From: Pontibacterium sinense
Lineage (GTDB): Bacteria > Pseudomonadota > Gammaproteobacteria > Pseudomonadales > Balneatricaceae
Assembly: GCF_015209595.1 (NCBI RefSeq)
Contig: NZ_JADEYS010000022.1
Span: 23,075 to 87,074 of the forward strand
Direction of reading: 5' to 3'
Length of the DNA: 64,000 nt
Part shown: positions 37,286 to 47,147 of the stretch, piece after piece
Position numbering within the stretch: position 1 is the stretch's first letter
Layout: every line of letters begins with the position of its first letter
Notes under the pieces: generated by a model
Seen by the model: only the letters and a program-made list of their open reading frames with translations
Told to the model about the DNA's origin: nothing
Database searches by the model: none
Made by a program: the position numbers and the translations under genes

Positions 37286-37300
37286 GCACCAAATTAGTGC
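37286..37300. promoter_or_regulatory. Distal NtrC site of glnA
   Basis: GCACCAAATTAGTGC is a near-palindromic match to the NtrC consensus, centred about 129 bases upstream of the predicted glnA start. Its position suits an enhancer. Confidence 0.8.
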
Positions 37301-37492
37301 ATGCCGCTGGATTTAGCGGTATATCTCCGCTTTAGTAGCGACGTAATAATACTCCAACCACCTTCAAAGTGCTTCTTTTTGAACCATCGATATCCACTTT
37401 TGTTCATCTGCATCAAGGGATGTCCGTTCACAATATGAACACTTAATCAGGATTAGCACGTGCGATATAAGGTTCTGTCACCACAATCCATG

Positions 37493-37498
37493 TATAAT
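37493..37498 (+). promoter_or_regulatory. Predicted -10 element of typA
   Basis: A perfect TATAAT lies about 110 bases upstream of typA. No convincing -35 box is seen at 16-18 bases. The start would be near 37505, just before a terminator-like hairpin. Confidence 0.5.
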
Positions 37499-37513
37499 GC
37501 GCGCACAATGAAC

Positions 37514-37548
37514 ACCCGGTAAGCCTTTGCACTGCCGGGTTCGTTTTT
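37514..37548 (+). terminator. Terminator-like hairpin in the typA leader (possible attenuator)
   Basis: ACCCGG (37514-37519) and CCGGGT (37535-37540) form a stem extended by a wobble pair. CG and five T follow. It lies after the typA -10 element and 57 bases before the typA start, so it may be an attenuator or end a short leader RNA. It has no separate upstream gene to serve on the plus strand. Confidence 0.5.
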
Positions 37549-37605
37549 CTGATGGGTACATCTACGTGTACAAATTTCACTCCATTACCCGGTTGAATAC
37601 TTAAA

Positions 37606-39423
37606 ATGTCATCTAGCATTAACAACTTACGTAACATTGCGATCATCGCTCACGTTGACCACGGTAAAACCACCCTGGTCGATAAGCTACTCTCCCAGTC
37701 CGGTACTCTGGGACGCCGCGATGAAGGCACCGAGCGTATCATGGACTCCAACGATCAGGAGAAAGAGCGCGGCATCACCATTCTGGCGAAAAACACTGCC
37801 ATTAAATGGAACGATTACCGCATCAACATCGTGGACACACCGGGACACGCCGACTTTGGTGGTGAAGTAGAACGCGTACTGTCCATGGTTGATTGTGTCT
37901 GCCTGCTGGTTGACGCTGTAGATGGCCCGATGCCACAAACTCGCTTCGTTACCCAGAAAGCATTCGATCAGGGCCTGCGCCCGATCGTTGTAGTCAACAA
38001 GGTTGACCGTCCGGGTGCACGTCCTGACTACGTCATCGATCAGGTATTCGACCTGTTCGACAGCCTGGGCGCGACTGAAGACCAGCTGGACTTCCCTATC
38101 GTTTACGCATCTGCGCTGAACGGTATTGCCGGCCCGGAACCCGATCAGCTGGCAGACGACATGACGCCACTGTTCGAAGCAATCGTTGAACACGTAGAAG
38201 CACCTAAAGTTGATACCGACGGTCCTCTGCAGATGCAGATCTCTGCGCTGGATTACAACAGCTACATGGGTGTTATCGGTGTAGGCCGTGTAACCCGCGG
38301 TACTGTTAAGACTAATACCCAGGTTAAAGTGATCGACCGTGAAGGCAAAATTCGCTCCGGCCGTGTACTGAAAATCATGGGTTACCACGGTCTGGAACGC
38401 GTTGAGGTTGAACAGGCTCAGGCCGGTGACATCATCTGTATCACAGGTATCGATGAGCTGAACATCTCCGACACCATCTGTGACCCGGAATCCGTAGAAG
38501 CGCTGCCAGCACTGAGCGTTGATGAGCCAACCGTTTCCATGACCTTCCAGGTTAACGACTCTCCATTTGCGGGTCTGGACGGCAAGTTCGTCACCAGCCG
38601 TAACATCAAAGACCGTCTGGAACGCGAACTGATCCACAACGTAGCATTGCGCGTTGAGGAAGGCGACAGCCCTGAGAAATTCAAAGTATCCGGTCGTGGC
38701 GAGCTGCACCTGTCCGTACTGATCGAAACCATGCGTCGCGAAGGTTTTGAGCTGGGTGTTTCCCGTCCTGAAGTTATCCAGAAAGAGATCGACGGTGAGA
38801 TTCAGGAGCCGTACGAGCAGGTCATGATCGATGTTGAAGATCAGCATCAGGGTTCTGTGATCGAAGAGCTGGGCAAACGCAAAGGCGACATGACCAACAT
38901 GGAAGTGGACGGCAAAGGTCGCGTACGTCTGACCTTCATGATCCCTTCCCGTGGCCTGATCGGTTTCCGCTCCCTGTTCCTGACCATGACGTCCGGTACC
39001 GGCATCATGACCTCCATCTTCGATCACTACGGTCCGGTGAAAGAAGGTGAAGTAGCCAGCCGTAACAACGGCGTACTGGTATCCATGGTTACCGGTAAAG
39101 CACTGGGTTACTCCCTGTGGAACCTGCAGGAACGTGGTCGTCTGTGCATCGAGCCAAACATCGATGTCTACGAAGGCATGCTGCTGGGTATCCACAGCCG
39201 CTCCAACGACCTGGCAGTGAACCCAACCAAAGGCAAACAGCTGACCAACGTACGTGCTTCCGGTACTGACGAAAACATTCAGCTGACACCACCTGTACGT
39301 TTCACACTGGAACAGGCGCTGGACTTCATCGAAGATGACGAGCTGGTTGAAGTAACTCCTAACTTCATCCGCCTGCGTAAGAAACTGCTGAAAGAAAACG
39401 AGCGTAAGCGCGCGAAGAAGTAA
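37606..39423 (+). CDS. typA: Translational GTPase TypA/BipA
   Basis: TypA is an EF-G-like GTPase that binds ribosomes and helps 50S assembly and stress growth. The 605-residue protein has G1 [11 protein letters not shown]3 DTPGHADF and G4 NKVDRPGA, then the beta-barrel, EF-G-like domains III and V, and the TypA-specific C-terminal domain ending in a lysine-rich tail (ERKRAKK). It is divergent from glnA, as in E. coli. The ribosome-binding site is weak. A hairpin in the leader may regulate it. A terminator follows. Confidence 0.97.
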   Translation: MSSSINNLRNIAIIAHVDHGKTTLVDKLLSQSGTLGRRDEGTERIMDSNDQEKERGITILAKNTAIKWNDYRINIVDTPGHADFGGEVERVLSMVDCVCLLVDAVDGPMPQTRFVTQKAFDQGLRPIVVVNKVDRPGARPDYVIDQVFDLFDSLGATEDQLDFPIVYASALNGIAGPEPDQLADDMTPLFEAIVEHVEAPKVDTDGPLQMQISALDYNSYMGVIGVGRVTRGTVKTNTQVKVIDREGKIRSGRVLKIMGYHGLERVEVEQAQAGDIICITGIDELNISDTICDPESVEALPALSVDEPTVSMTFQVNDSPFAGLDGKFVTSRNIKDRLERELIHNVALRVEEGDSPEKFKVSGRGELHLSVLIETMRREGFELGVSRPEVIQKEIDGEIQEPYEQVMIDVEDQHQGSVIEELGKRKGDMTNMEVDGKGRVRLTFMIPSRGLIGFRSLFLTMTSGTGIMTSIFDHYGPVKEGEVASRNNGVLVSMVTGKALGYSLWNLQERGRLCIEPNIDVYEGMLLGIHSRSNDLAVNPTKGKQLTNVRASGTDENIQLTPPVRFTLEQALDFIEDDELVEVTPNFIRLRKKLLKENERKRAKK

Positions 39424-39439
39424 GCAACTTTCTGATCAG

Positions 39440-39468
39440 AAAAAGGCAACCAATCGGTTGCCTTTTTT
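39440..39468 (+). terminator. Intrinsic terminator of typA
   Basis: A 12-bp stem (AAAAAGGCAACC / GGTTGCCTTTTT) with an AATC loop ends in six T, 16 bases after the stop. Confidence 0.92.
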
Positions 39469-39520
39469 GTGCCTGAAGCGCAGCCTATACTTCATCTAGC
39501 GTTTCGTTTCAGGAGAGCCC

Positions 39521-40471
39521 ATGCGTAAGCTTTACCCCGATATTCATCCTTATGCCGAGCACATGATCAAGGTTGACGCGCGGCATAGCCTCTACGTGGA
39601 AGAAAGCGGCAACGCTCATGGAATTCCGGTGCTGTTTGTGCACGGCGGACCCGGCGGCGGCACCTCACCTGCTCACCGTAGCTTCTTTGATCCGGAAAAG
39701 TACCGCATCATCCTGTTTGACCAGCGCGGCTGTGGGCGCTCGCAACCCCACGCCGAGCTGGCCGATAACTATTCACAGGCATTGGTTTCCGATATGGAGA
39801 TGATTCGCCAAACACTGAATGTGGATCAGTGGCTATTGTTTGGTGGCTCATGGGGATCAACACTGAGCCTGCTATACGCACAAACACACCCGGAACGGGT
39901 GTCAGGTATGATCTTGCGGGGTATCTTTCTTTGCCGCCAACAGGATATTCAGTGGTTCTACCAACGGGGTGCCAGTGCAATTTTCCCTGACTACTGGCAG
40001 AGCTACGAAAAAGTCATTCCGCAGCACCAGCGCCACGATATGCTAAGCGCTTATTATCAGCTGCTGACATCCGATAATGAAATTGCCCGCATGTCCGCTG
40101 CAAAAGCCTGGTCAGTTTGGGAAGGCCGCTGTTCAACGCTGGATCCCAATGGGGATGTCGTGGACCACTTCGCCGACCCGCACGTCGCACTGGCCATGGC
40201 GCGCATTGAAGCCCACTACTTCATCAACCGCGCGTTTATGGAAGACAATCAATTGTTGGACAATGCCCACCTCATTCAGCAGATCCCTACCGTTATTGTG
40301 CATGGACGATACGATATGGTCTGCCCGCTGGAACAAGCCTTCGCGCTGCATCAGGCTCTTCCTCAGGCAGAGCTTCATATTGTTCGCGATGCCGGACATT
40401 CAGCATTTGAACCCGGTATTACCGACAACCTGGTGGCAGCCACCGACCATTTTGCACGCTCACAGGCTTAA
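39521..40471 (+). CDS. pip: Proline iminopeptidase
   Basis: This 316-residue alpha/beta-hydrolase (S33 family) removes N-terminal proline from peptides. It has the oxyanion segment HGGPGGG, the nucleophile elbow [22 protein letters not shown], and the C-terminal GHSAFEPG with the catalytic His. The start [11 protein letters not shown] follows an AGGAG site. It is upstream of dtd with a 91-base gap. Length and motifs match the bacterial multimeric Pip type. Confidence 0.94.
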   Translation: MRKLYPDIHPYAEHMIKVDARHSLYVEESGNAHGIPVLFVHGGPGGGTSPAHRSFFDPEKYRIILFDQRGCGRSQPHAELADNYSQALVSDMEMIRQTLNVDQWLLFGGSWGSTLSLLYAQTHPERVSGMILRGIFLCRQQDIQWFYQRGASAIFPDYWQSYEKVIPQHQRHDMLSAYYQLLTSDNEIARMSAAKAWSVWEGRCSTLDPNGDVVDHFADPHVALAMARIEAHYFINRAFMEDNQLLDNAHLIQQIPTVIVHGRYDMVCPLEQAFALHQALPQAELHIVRDAGHSAFEPGITDNLVAATDHFARSQA

Positions 40472-40562
40472 ATTGTTCGAAGCGTCTGACGCTGATTCCC
40501 ATGATGCTCCACTGGCTAATTCCCGCTACAATGCGCGTTTTCAAGCCAGCGGAGCCACTACG

Positions 40563-41003
40563 ATGAAAGCCCTGATCCAACGCGTTACACATGCCTCAGT
40601 CACCGTCGACGGCGAATGCACGGGAACTATTGATCAGGGAATACTGGTATTGCTTGGCGTAGAGAAAACCGATGATCGCGGCAAAGCGGACAAGCTGCTG
40701 AAAAAGATACTGGGATATCGCATCTTCTCTGACGATGAAGGAAAGATGAACCTGAATGTGCAACAGGTCAACGGCGGGGTTTTGGTTGTATCCCAGTTCA
40801 CACTGGTGGCCGATACAGCAAAGGGATTACGCCCGGGTTTCTCATCTGGAGCCACTCCAGCAATGGGCGAAGAGTTATACGACTACTTTGTTGAACAGGC
40901 TTCAACTGCACACACTCAGGTTGCGACAGGACGCTTCGGTGCAGATATGAAAGTCAGCCTGCTCAATGATGGCCCGGTCACCTTTATGCTGGAAGTAAAT
41001 TAA
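40563..41003 (+). CDS. dtd: D-aminoacyl-tRNA deacylase
   Basis: Dtd frees tRNAs mischarged with D-amino acids or glycine. The 146-residue protein has the typical start [18 protein letters not shown], the catalytic [15 protein letters not shown] region and the C-terminal [10 protein letters not shown] with the GP motif. The frame is open for 162 codons upstream, overlapping pip, but ATG 40563 is the family start. It follows pip on the same strand and is closed by a strong terminator. Confidence 0.96.
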   Translation: MKALIQRVTHASVTVDGECTGTIDQGILVLLGVEKTDDRGKADKLLKKILGYRIFSDDEGKMNLNVQQVNGGVLVVSQFTLVADTAKGLRPGFSSGATPAMGEELYDYFVEQASTAHTQVATGRFGADMKVSLLNDGPVTFMLEVN

Positions 41004-41040
41004 AGCGTATTACGCTAACTTCCCATACACCCCAGACACA

Positions 41041-41066
41041 AAAAGAGCGGAAAATTCCGCTCTTTT
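41041..41066. terminator. Bidirectional terminator between dtd and the acyltransferase
   Basis: A perfect 12-bp inverted repeat (AAAAGAGCGGAA / TTCCGCTCTTTT, two-base centre) sits between convergent genes and can serve both. Confidence 0.88.
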
Positions 41067-41089
41067 GGCGTGCCCCGTGAAGTATCCGC

Positions 41090-42187
41090 TCAAGCAGGCT
41101 GGTCACTCTGCACAGACACCGGCTTTCGTTTTATCAGGCGCTGCTGCAGGAATCGGGTCAGCGGCTTTTCAACTACGATATGAAATATCAGCCCTCCCAC
41201 GATCGTCACCAGCAGGCCTCCTACAACAAACGCGCTCATCTGAAGCAGAGTCGCTTCCGGCGTAACCAGCTTAGACCACAGCATACGATACACGCCTAAC
41301 GCTAAAATATGGGTCAGGTAAATGGAATAGGATGCGTCACCTAACAGATGCAAAGCACGTGACTTAAACATACGACCATTCACTTCAACAATCACCACAC
41401 CCAACACCATCAGCACGCCTGGCACGCCCCAATACAGTGCGCGCAACGGACCAAACGGATTCACCTCTGCAGTCAACAACAACCCGATCGTGCCAAGTAC
41501 CAACAATACCATCCCGAATAATGGCGGTAAGCGTCTTAACTTACCGTCGGTATAGGCCTTCGCGATAAACACACCCGCCACAAACTCCAGTAGCAATCCG
41601 CTGGTGTACGTTTTTAAGATGGCATTTTGCGGCTCCATCACAAAACCCGCACCCACCAGCGCTATAAAGGCGACTAACAAGATCAACAACGCCTGACGTG
41701 GCACCACCAGCAAACAGCCAAAGACCAGATAAAAGAACATCTCATAGTTGAGCGTCCAGCCGGGTACTAAAATCGGATAAACGTTACCCGGCAGTCCCAA
41801 ACTGTAGTGCGGGATAAACAATAGCGACTGAAGCAGTTGAGTCAGCTCAAACTGCGTCGTCTTGAACAGGTGAGGGGCCGCTGTTGCGGCACCCGCAATC
41901 ACCAGCGTAATCAGCCAATAGATCGGCACCACTCTTATGACCCGCTTAGTGAAGAACTCTGCAGCCCCCATATTTTTGTTATAGGTCACGAACCAGATAA
42001 CAAAGCCACTGATCACAAAGAATACGTCAACACCTGCCGCGCCTACACTAATGGAGTGCAAGACGGCTTCGTATACATCAACCTGAATAATCAAGTGATG
42101 AAAAACGACCATCAGTGCCGCAACAGCGCGGAGGTACTGAATGGAATGAATCGTTGGGTGCGGTACGGTGCTCACGTCTTTATCCAT
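41090..42187 (-). CDS. Membrane acyltransferase (AT3/OafA-like)
   Basis: A 365-residue membrane protein with about ten hydrophobic segments. Its N-terminal HSIQYLRAVAALMVVFHHLI matches the acyltransferase-3 family, with the conserved arginine and FHH histidine, and the second segment VDVFFVISGFVIW also fits. Such proteins O-acetylate surface sugars (LPS, O-antigen, peptidoglycan, Nod factors). It lacks the extra C-terminal SGNH domain. It is a single gene 3 kb from the exopolysaccharide locus; action on that polymer is only a guess. It converges with dtd across the shared terminator. Confidence 0.9.
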   Translation of the reverse strand: MDKDVSTVPHPTIHSIQYLRAVAALMVVFHHLIIQVDVYEAVLHSISVGAAGVDVFFVISGFVIWFVTYNKNMGAAEFFTKRVIRVVPIYWLITLVIAGAATAAPHLFKTTQFELTQLLQSLLFIPHYSLGLPGNVYPILVPGWTLNYEMFFYLVFGCLLVVPRQALLILLVAFIALVGAGFVMEPQNAILKTYTSGLLLEFVAGVFIAKAYTDGKLRRLPPLFGMVLLVLGTIGLLLTAEVNPFGPLRALYWGVPGVLMVLGVVIVEVNGRMFKSRALHLLGDASYSIYLTHILALGVYRMLWSKLVTPEATLLQMSAFVVGGLLVTIVGGLIFHIVVEKPLTRFLQQRLIKRKPVSVQSDQPA

Positions 42188-42502
42188 AAAGATTTCTGTT
42201 CAATATCTGCACAAGGGAGTAAGTTTTGGATGCTAGAGACTCACCGCGGCCATTGCAAGCGAATATTGGACTTGCATCACTACAGAAAACCACAGCATTA
42301 GCCCCGTAAATACAGGACGTAGCGGTCGATATTTACGATACTGAAAACCACCGTTTTTATCGATAAACACAACGGCTTTTACAGTATTTTCAGCGACCTT
42401 CTGACAACTTAAATACGAATCACCCCCTTACGCTTTCCACTGTTTTCATGCATCGTATAGGGAGGATCTCTCAGATCCAGACCTGTGGAGACCGGATTGG
42501 CT
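42188..42502. other. Intergenic region with two small inverted repeats
   Basis: The 315 bases between the divergent acyltransferase and YjdF-like genes hold CGTAAATA/TATTTACG (42305-42312, 42330-42337) and a hairpin GGATCTCTCAGATCC (42464-42478) 24 bases before the start codon. Neither has a clear T tail. No other gene is seen. Confidence 0.5.
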
Positions 42503-43138
42503 ATGCATGCTCGTTACCACCTGACACACCCCATCAGCTTAGGCTGGATCGCAACCTACCTATTGGTTCTTCTGTGGTCCGGGACCCATCCTGCTGATCA
42601 GGTTATCTGGGGGCTAGAGGTATTCCCCGCCATACTCGGACTGGTTGTGCTCGCAGTCACGTTTAAACGTCATCCGCTCACCCCCCTGCTCTACCTACTC
42701 ATTCTGATTCATGCTGTGATTTTAATGATCGGCGGCCACTATACCTACGCAGATGTGCCCCTATTTGAATACTGGGCCGACGTCAGCGATGGCCGCAATA
42801 ACTACGACAAAGTGGGGCATTTCGCACAAGGCTTTATACCTGCAATGATTGCCCGTGAAATACTGCTGCGTTGTCACGTTATTGCAGGCAACCGGTGGAG
42901 AAACTTTTTTATCTGCTGTTTCTGTCTCGCGTTCAGCGCCTTTTATGAGCTGATTGAGTGGTGGGTCGCGTTGCTGAGTGAAGAGACGGGTGACGACTTT
43001 TTGGGCGCCCAGGGGTATCTCTGGGATACCCAGTCCGATATGTTTTTAGCTTTGCTGGGCGCCATCATCGCCCTGCTGAGCATGAGCCGGTTACATGACC
43101 AACAACTGAAAGAGATCAGCGAGGCTCACACTGACTGA
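42503..43138 (+). CDS. DUF2238 inner-membrane protein (YjdF-like)
   Basis: A 211-residue protein with about six membrane segments. It matches DUF2238 (YjdF family) with the GGHYTYADVPLFE and RNNYDKVGHFAQG blocks, the FSAFYELIEWW helix and the DTQSDMFLALLGA end. The family has no firmly known function. ATG 42503 is preferred to a GTG six codons upstream; a small hairpin precedes the start. Its end overlaps the convergent DTW-domain gene by about 23 bases. Confidence 0.85.
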   Translation: MHARYHLTHPISLGWIATYLLVLLWSGTHPADQVIWGLEVFPAILGLVVLAVTFKRHPLTPLLYLLILIHAVILMIGGHYTYADVPLFEYWADVSDGRNNYDKVGHFAQGFIPAMIAREILLRCHVIAGNRWRNFFICCFCLAFSAFYELIEWWVALLSEETGDDFLGAQGYLWDTQSDMFLALLGAIIALLSMSRLHDQQLKEISEAHTD

Positions 43139-43817
43139 TTGCTTGCTGCAGCAACGCCTTTGCATCGTCAACACCTTCCACTACACGGCTTCTGCGGGAC
43201 GCATAGTAGTGCGCATTGAAAACATCAAAATACGCATCCAACAGATCTGCTGACGCCTGATCACCCATTTGAGCCAGCATCACAGCAGCCACTTCTGCAG
43301 TGCAGAGATGATGCTCCTCATTGGGTTTGCGTAGGTTGTAGCGTGTTTTTCGCTGGGTTTGCGGCTGGATTACGGGCACGTCTTTCAGGTATTCACTTTG
43401 ACGGAATATACGGCGCGCCTGACGCCAGGTACCGTCCAGAATTATAAATACCGGCTTGCGGCCAGGTTTGTGCTCAAACTCCACCATCCGTTCCTCATAT
43501 CCTTCCCCTTCAGGAAAAACGATATAGGGATCAAACTCAGGATCATGAAGCTGATCAAGAAACTGGGTATCAGGCTCTGTTCGGCTCCAGGGAAACACCT
43601 CCGAATCACGAATCGTATCAACAATCAGGCGGCCGGTGTTCGTTGGTTTATAGAGCTCTTTACGGTGGGTCAGCAACCAAAAACGGGCCTGAGCTTGTGC
43701 GTTGACCTGAAAGTCACAGATACACGCCTTCGCCGGCATCTGGCATTGCTCACATCGAATAACGTTAGACCCGCGCGCCAAAAAGGGACGCCGGGGATGT
43801 TCAGTTTCTGTCGTCAT
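43116..43817 (-). CDS. DTW-domain tRNA-uridine aminocarboxypropyltransferase
   Basis: A 233-residue DTW-domain protein. It has four N-terminal cysteines (CEQCQMPAKACIC), a probable zinc site, and the family motif LDGTWRQARRI (D-x-TW). E. coli TapT, a DTW member, makes acp3U at tRNA position 47 from SAM. Substrate-like matches include RKTRYNLRKPNEEHHLCTAE. ATG 43817 is chosen from the family N-terminus; an open frame extends 15 codons upstream. It converges with the YjdF-like gene and follows an unknown gene. Confidence 0.88.
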   Translation of the reverse strand: MTTETEHPRRPFLARGSNVIRCEQCQMPAKACICDFQVNAQAQARFWLLTHRKELYKPTNTGRLIVDTIRDSEVFPWSRTEPDTQFLDQLHDPEFDPYIVFPEGEGYEERMVEFEHKPGRKPVFIILDGTWRQARRIFRQSEYLKDVPVIQPQTQRKTRYNLRKPNEEHHLCTAEVAAVMLAQMGDQASADLLDAYFDVFNAHYYASRRSRVVEGVDDAKALLQQAISQCEPR

Positions 43818-43868
43818 ATCCCACCTGCTTTTGCGAGCGGGGACTATACCAGCTCGACGCAATTGCGC

Positions 43869-44378
43869 CTACTGCAGCGCGGTTCCCGGCGGAAGATGAT
43901 CGAAGAGCTGATCATCAACTCCCCAACTCAACTCCAGCGCCCCACGATGTAACAATGAAAGAATCTGATGTAATTCATCGTGTGTTAGCAGTGCCTGAGC
44001 GGTGGCTTCTTCCAAACCCTGCTCATACAGCCGAACCTGATACCGCTTACCCTGATGGCTTACATCCACCTTGCACAGCAATCCCGGCGCCTTAGACTCG
44101 GGTACGCTTGACTCAGGAACCAGCTGCATACTCTGCTGTGCCTGCTCATGCTCAAACTGAGCCAAACCGGATTGATGTTCACTCGGCGCGGTTGCTACCT
44201 GCTCCGATGTTTTTCGCACTAACGAGCTCAGTGCTTCCAATAACTTAAGCGTTATGTTGCGAGTGAGCCAAAAATCACACCGGGGCTGCGTATTATTCAG
44301 ATTGCCCACCAGCAGAATCCGGTCTTCGATCGGATCGTAGTGGAAGGTAATTGCGGCAATATTCTGCATAGACAGCAT
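43869..44378 (-). CDS. Hypothetical protein
   Basis: I do not recognise this 169-residue soluble protein. It has no signal peptide. The N-terminal strand-rich part (AAITFHYDPIEDRILLVGNL, then CDFWLTRNITLKLLEAL) precedes a Gln/Ser/Glu-rich linker (about residues 65-95). A second part follows with VDVSHQGKRYQVRLYEQG, ending in a helix that holds LTHDELHQILSLLHRG. It sits 51 bases upstream of the DTW-domain gene on the same strand. Confidence 0.65.
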   Translation of the reverse strand: MLSMQNIAAITFHYDPIEDRILLVGNLNNTQPRCDFWLTRNITLKLLEALSSLVRKTSEQVATAPSEHQSGLAQFEHEQAQQSMQLVPESSVPESKAPGLLCKVDVSHQGKRYQVRLYEQGLEEATAQALLTHDELHQILSLLHRGALELSWGVDDQLFDHLPPGTALQ

Positions 44379-44463
44379 CCTTAAGCCCGAAATATAAGTT
44401 ATTTCATTCTAACCACATCATGCCCGGCATGCACAGATAACCCACTGAATTAACAACAGATAC

Positions 44464-44495
44464 AAAAATGCCGGAGACTCGGCTCCGGCATTTTT
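44464..44495 (-). terminator. Terminator closing the exopolysaccharide locus
   Basis: A perfect 13-bp stem (AAAAATGCCGGAG / CTCCGGCATTTTT) with a six-base loop lies 35 bases after the last gene of the locus; five T follow on the minus strand. Confidence 0.9.
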
Positions 44496-44530
44496 AGTAC
44501 AGGCAGAGATACTCCCTGCATATAGGAGCT

Positions 44531-45505
44531 TTACTCTGGCATCACATACTTGCCTGAGGTCAGCAGCTCGTCAAAGTATGGAATAGTCTTTTTCAGACCT
44601 TCATCCAGCGCAACTTTTGGTTCCCAATCCATCTCTTTCTTCGCCAGCGAGATATCCGGACAACGCTGCATTGGATCATCACTTGGCAGGTCTTCGAAAA
44701 TCAGCTCGGAAGAGGAGCCGGTAAACTCAATCACCTTCTCAGCCAATTCTCGGATTGTGAACTCACCCGGATTACCGATATTCACAGGGCCGGTAAACCC
44801 TTCTGGTGTCGCCATCAGGCGTACAAAGGCTTCAATCAAATCATCCACGTAACAGAATGAGCGAGTCTGGGAACCGTCTCCGTAAACAGTGATCGGTTTA
44901 TTGCTCAGCGCCTGCACGATGAAGTTCGACACCACACGACCATCCGCCGGATGCATATTCGGGCCATAGGTGTTGAAAATACGCCCCACTTTGATGTCCA
45001 GACCCAGCTGGCGATGGTAGTCAAAGAATAGCGTTTCCGCACAACGCTTTCCTTCGTCATAACAGGAGCGAATACCCACTGTGTTTACATGCCCCCAATA
45101 GTCTTCCGACTGCGGGTGCACTTTCGGATCGCCGTACACTTCACTGGTGGATGCCTGGAAAATACGGGCGTGTACACGACGCGCCAGTCCCAGCATGTTG
45201 ATCGCACCGTGAACACTGGTCTTCGTCGTCTGAATAGGATCATACTGGTAATGCACTGGAGAAGCCGGGCAGGCCAGGTTATAGATCTCATCCACTTCCA
45301 CGTACAACGGGAAAGTCACGTCGTGGCGCATGAACTCGAAATATGGGTTATCCATCAGATCAAGAATATTATCTTTGGTACCGGTAAACAGGTTGTCCAC
45401 ACATAGAACATCGTTCCCTTCGGCAATCAGACGCTTACACAGGTGAGAACCCAGAAAGCCTGCACCACCGGTTACCAATATTTTCTTACGCTGAGAATTT
45501 TTCAT
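44531..45505 (-). CDS. UDP-glucuronate decarboxylase (UDP-xylose synthase)
   Basis: A 324-residue extended SDR enzyme. It has the Rossmann motif [12 protein letters not shown], the catalytic [10 protein letters not shown] (Ser/Thr) and YDEGKR (Tyr-x3-Lys), and the UXS-typical [19 protein letters not shown]. It converts UDP-glucuronic acid to UDP-xylose, which implies that xylose (or a derivative) is in the polymer. It is the last gene of the locus before a strong terminator, 40 bases after the sugar-phosphate transferase. UDP-glucose dehydrogenase, which would supply UDP-glucuronate, is not in this window. Confidence 0.92.
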   Translation of the reverse strand: MKNSQRKKILVTGGAGFLGSHLCKRLIAEGNDVLCVDNLFTGTKDNILDLMDNPYFEFMRHDVTFPLYVEVDEIYNLACPASPVHYQYDPIQTTKTSVHGAINMLGLARRVHARIFQASTSEVYGDPKVHPQSEDYWGHVNTVGIRSCYDEGKRCAETLFFDYHRQLGLDIKVGRIFNTYGPNMHPADGRVVSNFIVQALSNKPITVYGDGSQTRSFCYVDDLIEAFVRLMATPEGFTGPVNIGNPGEFTIRELAEKVIEFTGSSSELIFEDLPSDDPMQRCPDISLAKKEMDWEPKVALDEGLKKTIPYFDELLTSGKYVMPE

Positions 45506-45544
45506 CTACACATCCAATAAATCTGACCAACATACATCCGTGTA

Positions 45545-47005
45545 TTAAGAGGCTCCACGCCCAAACAATACTGCCGGAACTGTTTTCAATAAGATCGCAA
45601 AATCACTGACAAGACTCCAGTTATCGATATAGGCCATATCGAGTTCCATCCACTCGTCGAACGTTACGTTGTCACGCCCACTCGCCTGCCAGGTACACGT
45701 AATACCCGGTAGGACGCTAAGGCGGCGCATGTGAGAAACTTCCTGGAAACGCTCATAGTCTGCCAATGGCAGCGGACGCGGACCCACCAGGCTCATTTCA
45801 CCTTTAATTACGTTGAGCAGCTGCGGCAACTCGTCAATACTGCTTTTACGCAAGAACTTACCCACCGACGTAATACGTGGATCGTCTTTAATTTTGAAGG
45901 CAGCACCTTCACGTTCGTTCTGCTTACGCAACGCTTCTTGTAGCTCATCAGCGTTTTGAATCATCGTGCGAAACTTATAGAGCTTAAACACCCGACCGTT
46001 ATAGCCATAACGATCTTGTACAAACATCACATCGCCTTTCGACGAGAACTTAATTGCCAACGCTGCGCCAATCATGAGAGGAGAGGTCAAAATTAACAGG
46101 ATGGATGCCGAACAGAAATCAAATGCCCGTTTTGCCAGATATTCCCAGCCCATATCATGACCGGAGCCCAGCACCAGGTCAGACGATGAGGATTCACCCA
46201 TACGACTCACCATTTCGGTGCGTAAACGCCATACGTGGTTTCCGAACATGCTGCCAAACAACTGAGACATGGGCAGGCGAACCAAAATACCATGTGCAGA
46301 TGCGTAATCGATTAGCTCCTCAACTTCTTTCGAGAAGTGATGAATAGGCAGTGTGATAACCACCTCATCGACAACCGTATCGTCAAAGATACGCTTGAAC
46401 TCACTTTTAGGTCCCAGGTATTCATCCGTTGGAACTTCATCGGGCTGATCGTTACTGATATAGCCCACGAACTTGAAGCCCATATCTCGATTCGACTTAA
46501 TTAGCTCAACGTAATTTCGTGCCGCCTCATTGGTACCGATTACCATAATGCGGCATTCGTTGTTGTCACCCAGATGGACTTTCTTCAGCAGCAGACGCAA
46601 CCCTCTGCGGAACAACCACGTCAACGCGGTACTAAAGACCCAGAAGGTCAGCAAGAAGACGGGGGTAAACAAGCTGATATCGAAGAAAACACTCACCATA
46701 CCGTATACAGCAGTCGCAATACCGGTTGCCCAGCCAATCACGACCACTTCTTCAAGCAAGGTCTGTTTAGGTTTCATGGCTGCATACAGCTTGATTCGAT
46801 CAAATACGATCAGCCACAACAGCGCCAACACCAGATAACCCAACAGGTTAACCAGTGAGAAACGTATCGACAGAATCTCCCAGAACCCGGAGTGATGATT
46901 GGAGATACCCGCAACCCATGCGGCAACCAGTCCGGCTAGAATAAATGCCAGCAGGTCGGAGACGCGATACGCCTGTAAAATTAATTTATGCTTTGAATAG
47001 CTCAT
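45545..47005 (-). CDS. Initiating polyprenyl-phosphate sugar-phosphate transferase
   Basis: A 486-residue membrane protein of the EPS-initiating glycosyl-1-phosphate transferase type (WbaP/WcaJ-like). About four N-terminal membrane helices precede a Rossmann-like domain ([13 protein letters not shown]). A fifth helix follows, then the catalytic bacterial sugar-transferase domain with [42 protein letters not shown] and [11 protein letters not shown]. It moves sugar-1-phosphate to undecaprenyl phosphate and starts repeat-unit assembly. The sugar cannot be told. It lies 142 bases after the GT2 gene. Confidence 0.93.
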   Translation of the reverse strand: MSYSKHKLILQAYRVSDLLAFILAGLVAAWVAGISNHHSGFWEILSIRFSLVNLLGYLVLALLWLIVFDRIKLYAAMKPKQTLLEEVVVIGWATGIATAVYGMVSVFFDISLFTPVFLLTFWVFSTALTWLFRRGLRLLLKKVHLGDNNECRIMVIGTNEAARNYVELIKSNRDMGFKFVGYISNDQPDEVPTDEYLGPKSEFKRIFDDTVVDEVVITLPIHHFSKEVEELIDYASAHGILVRLPMSQLFGSMFGNHVWRLRTEMVSRMGESSSSDLVLGSGHDMGWEYLAKRAFDFCSASILLILTSPLMIGAALAIKFSSKGDVMFVQDRYGYNGRVFKLYKFRTMIQNADELQEALRKQNEREGAAFKIKDDPRITSVGKFLRKSSIDELPQLLNVIKGEMSLVGPRPLPLADYERFQEVSHMRRLSVLPGITCTWQASGRDNVTFDEWMELDMAYIDNWSLVSDFAILLKTVPAVLFGRGAS

Positions 47006-47147
47006 GGTTTAGTCAGACTTCTTGTCAAACAGGGTTCGATTCAGCTCCTTACCAATCCATTGATAAGGGCCACTTCACTGATACCGGACAGCAATACCAT
47101 TGCCGTCTTACTCACTACGTTTTACAACTTACAAGCTGAACAGGTAT

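Larger units (their letters stand above)
37095..37605. other. glnA-typA divergent intergenic region
   Basis: These 511 bases hold the glnA leader, its sigma-54 promoter and NtrC sites on the minus strand, and the typA -10 element with a leader hairpin on the plus strand. Between about 37305 and 37490 I see nothing further of note. Confidence 0.6.

Noticed and set aside
37514..37548. Terminator of a gene upstream on the plus strand
   Set aside because: The upstream neighbour glnA is on the minus strand, and no plus-strand gene ends before this hairpin.
37687..39195. Long open frame (502 codons) opposite typA
   Set aside because: Same reasoning: typA is certain, and the antisense product is low in Lys and Glu and rich in Phe, His and Asn, with no family-like motif.
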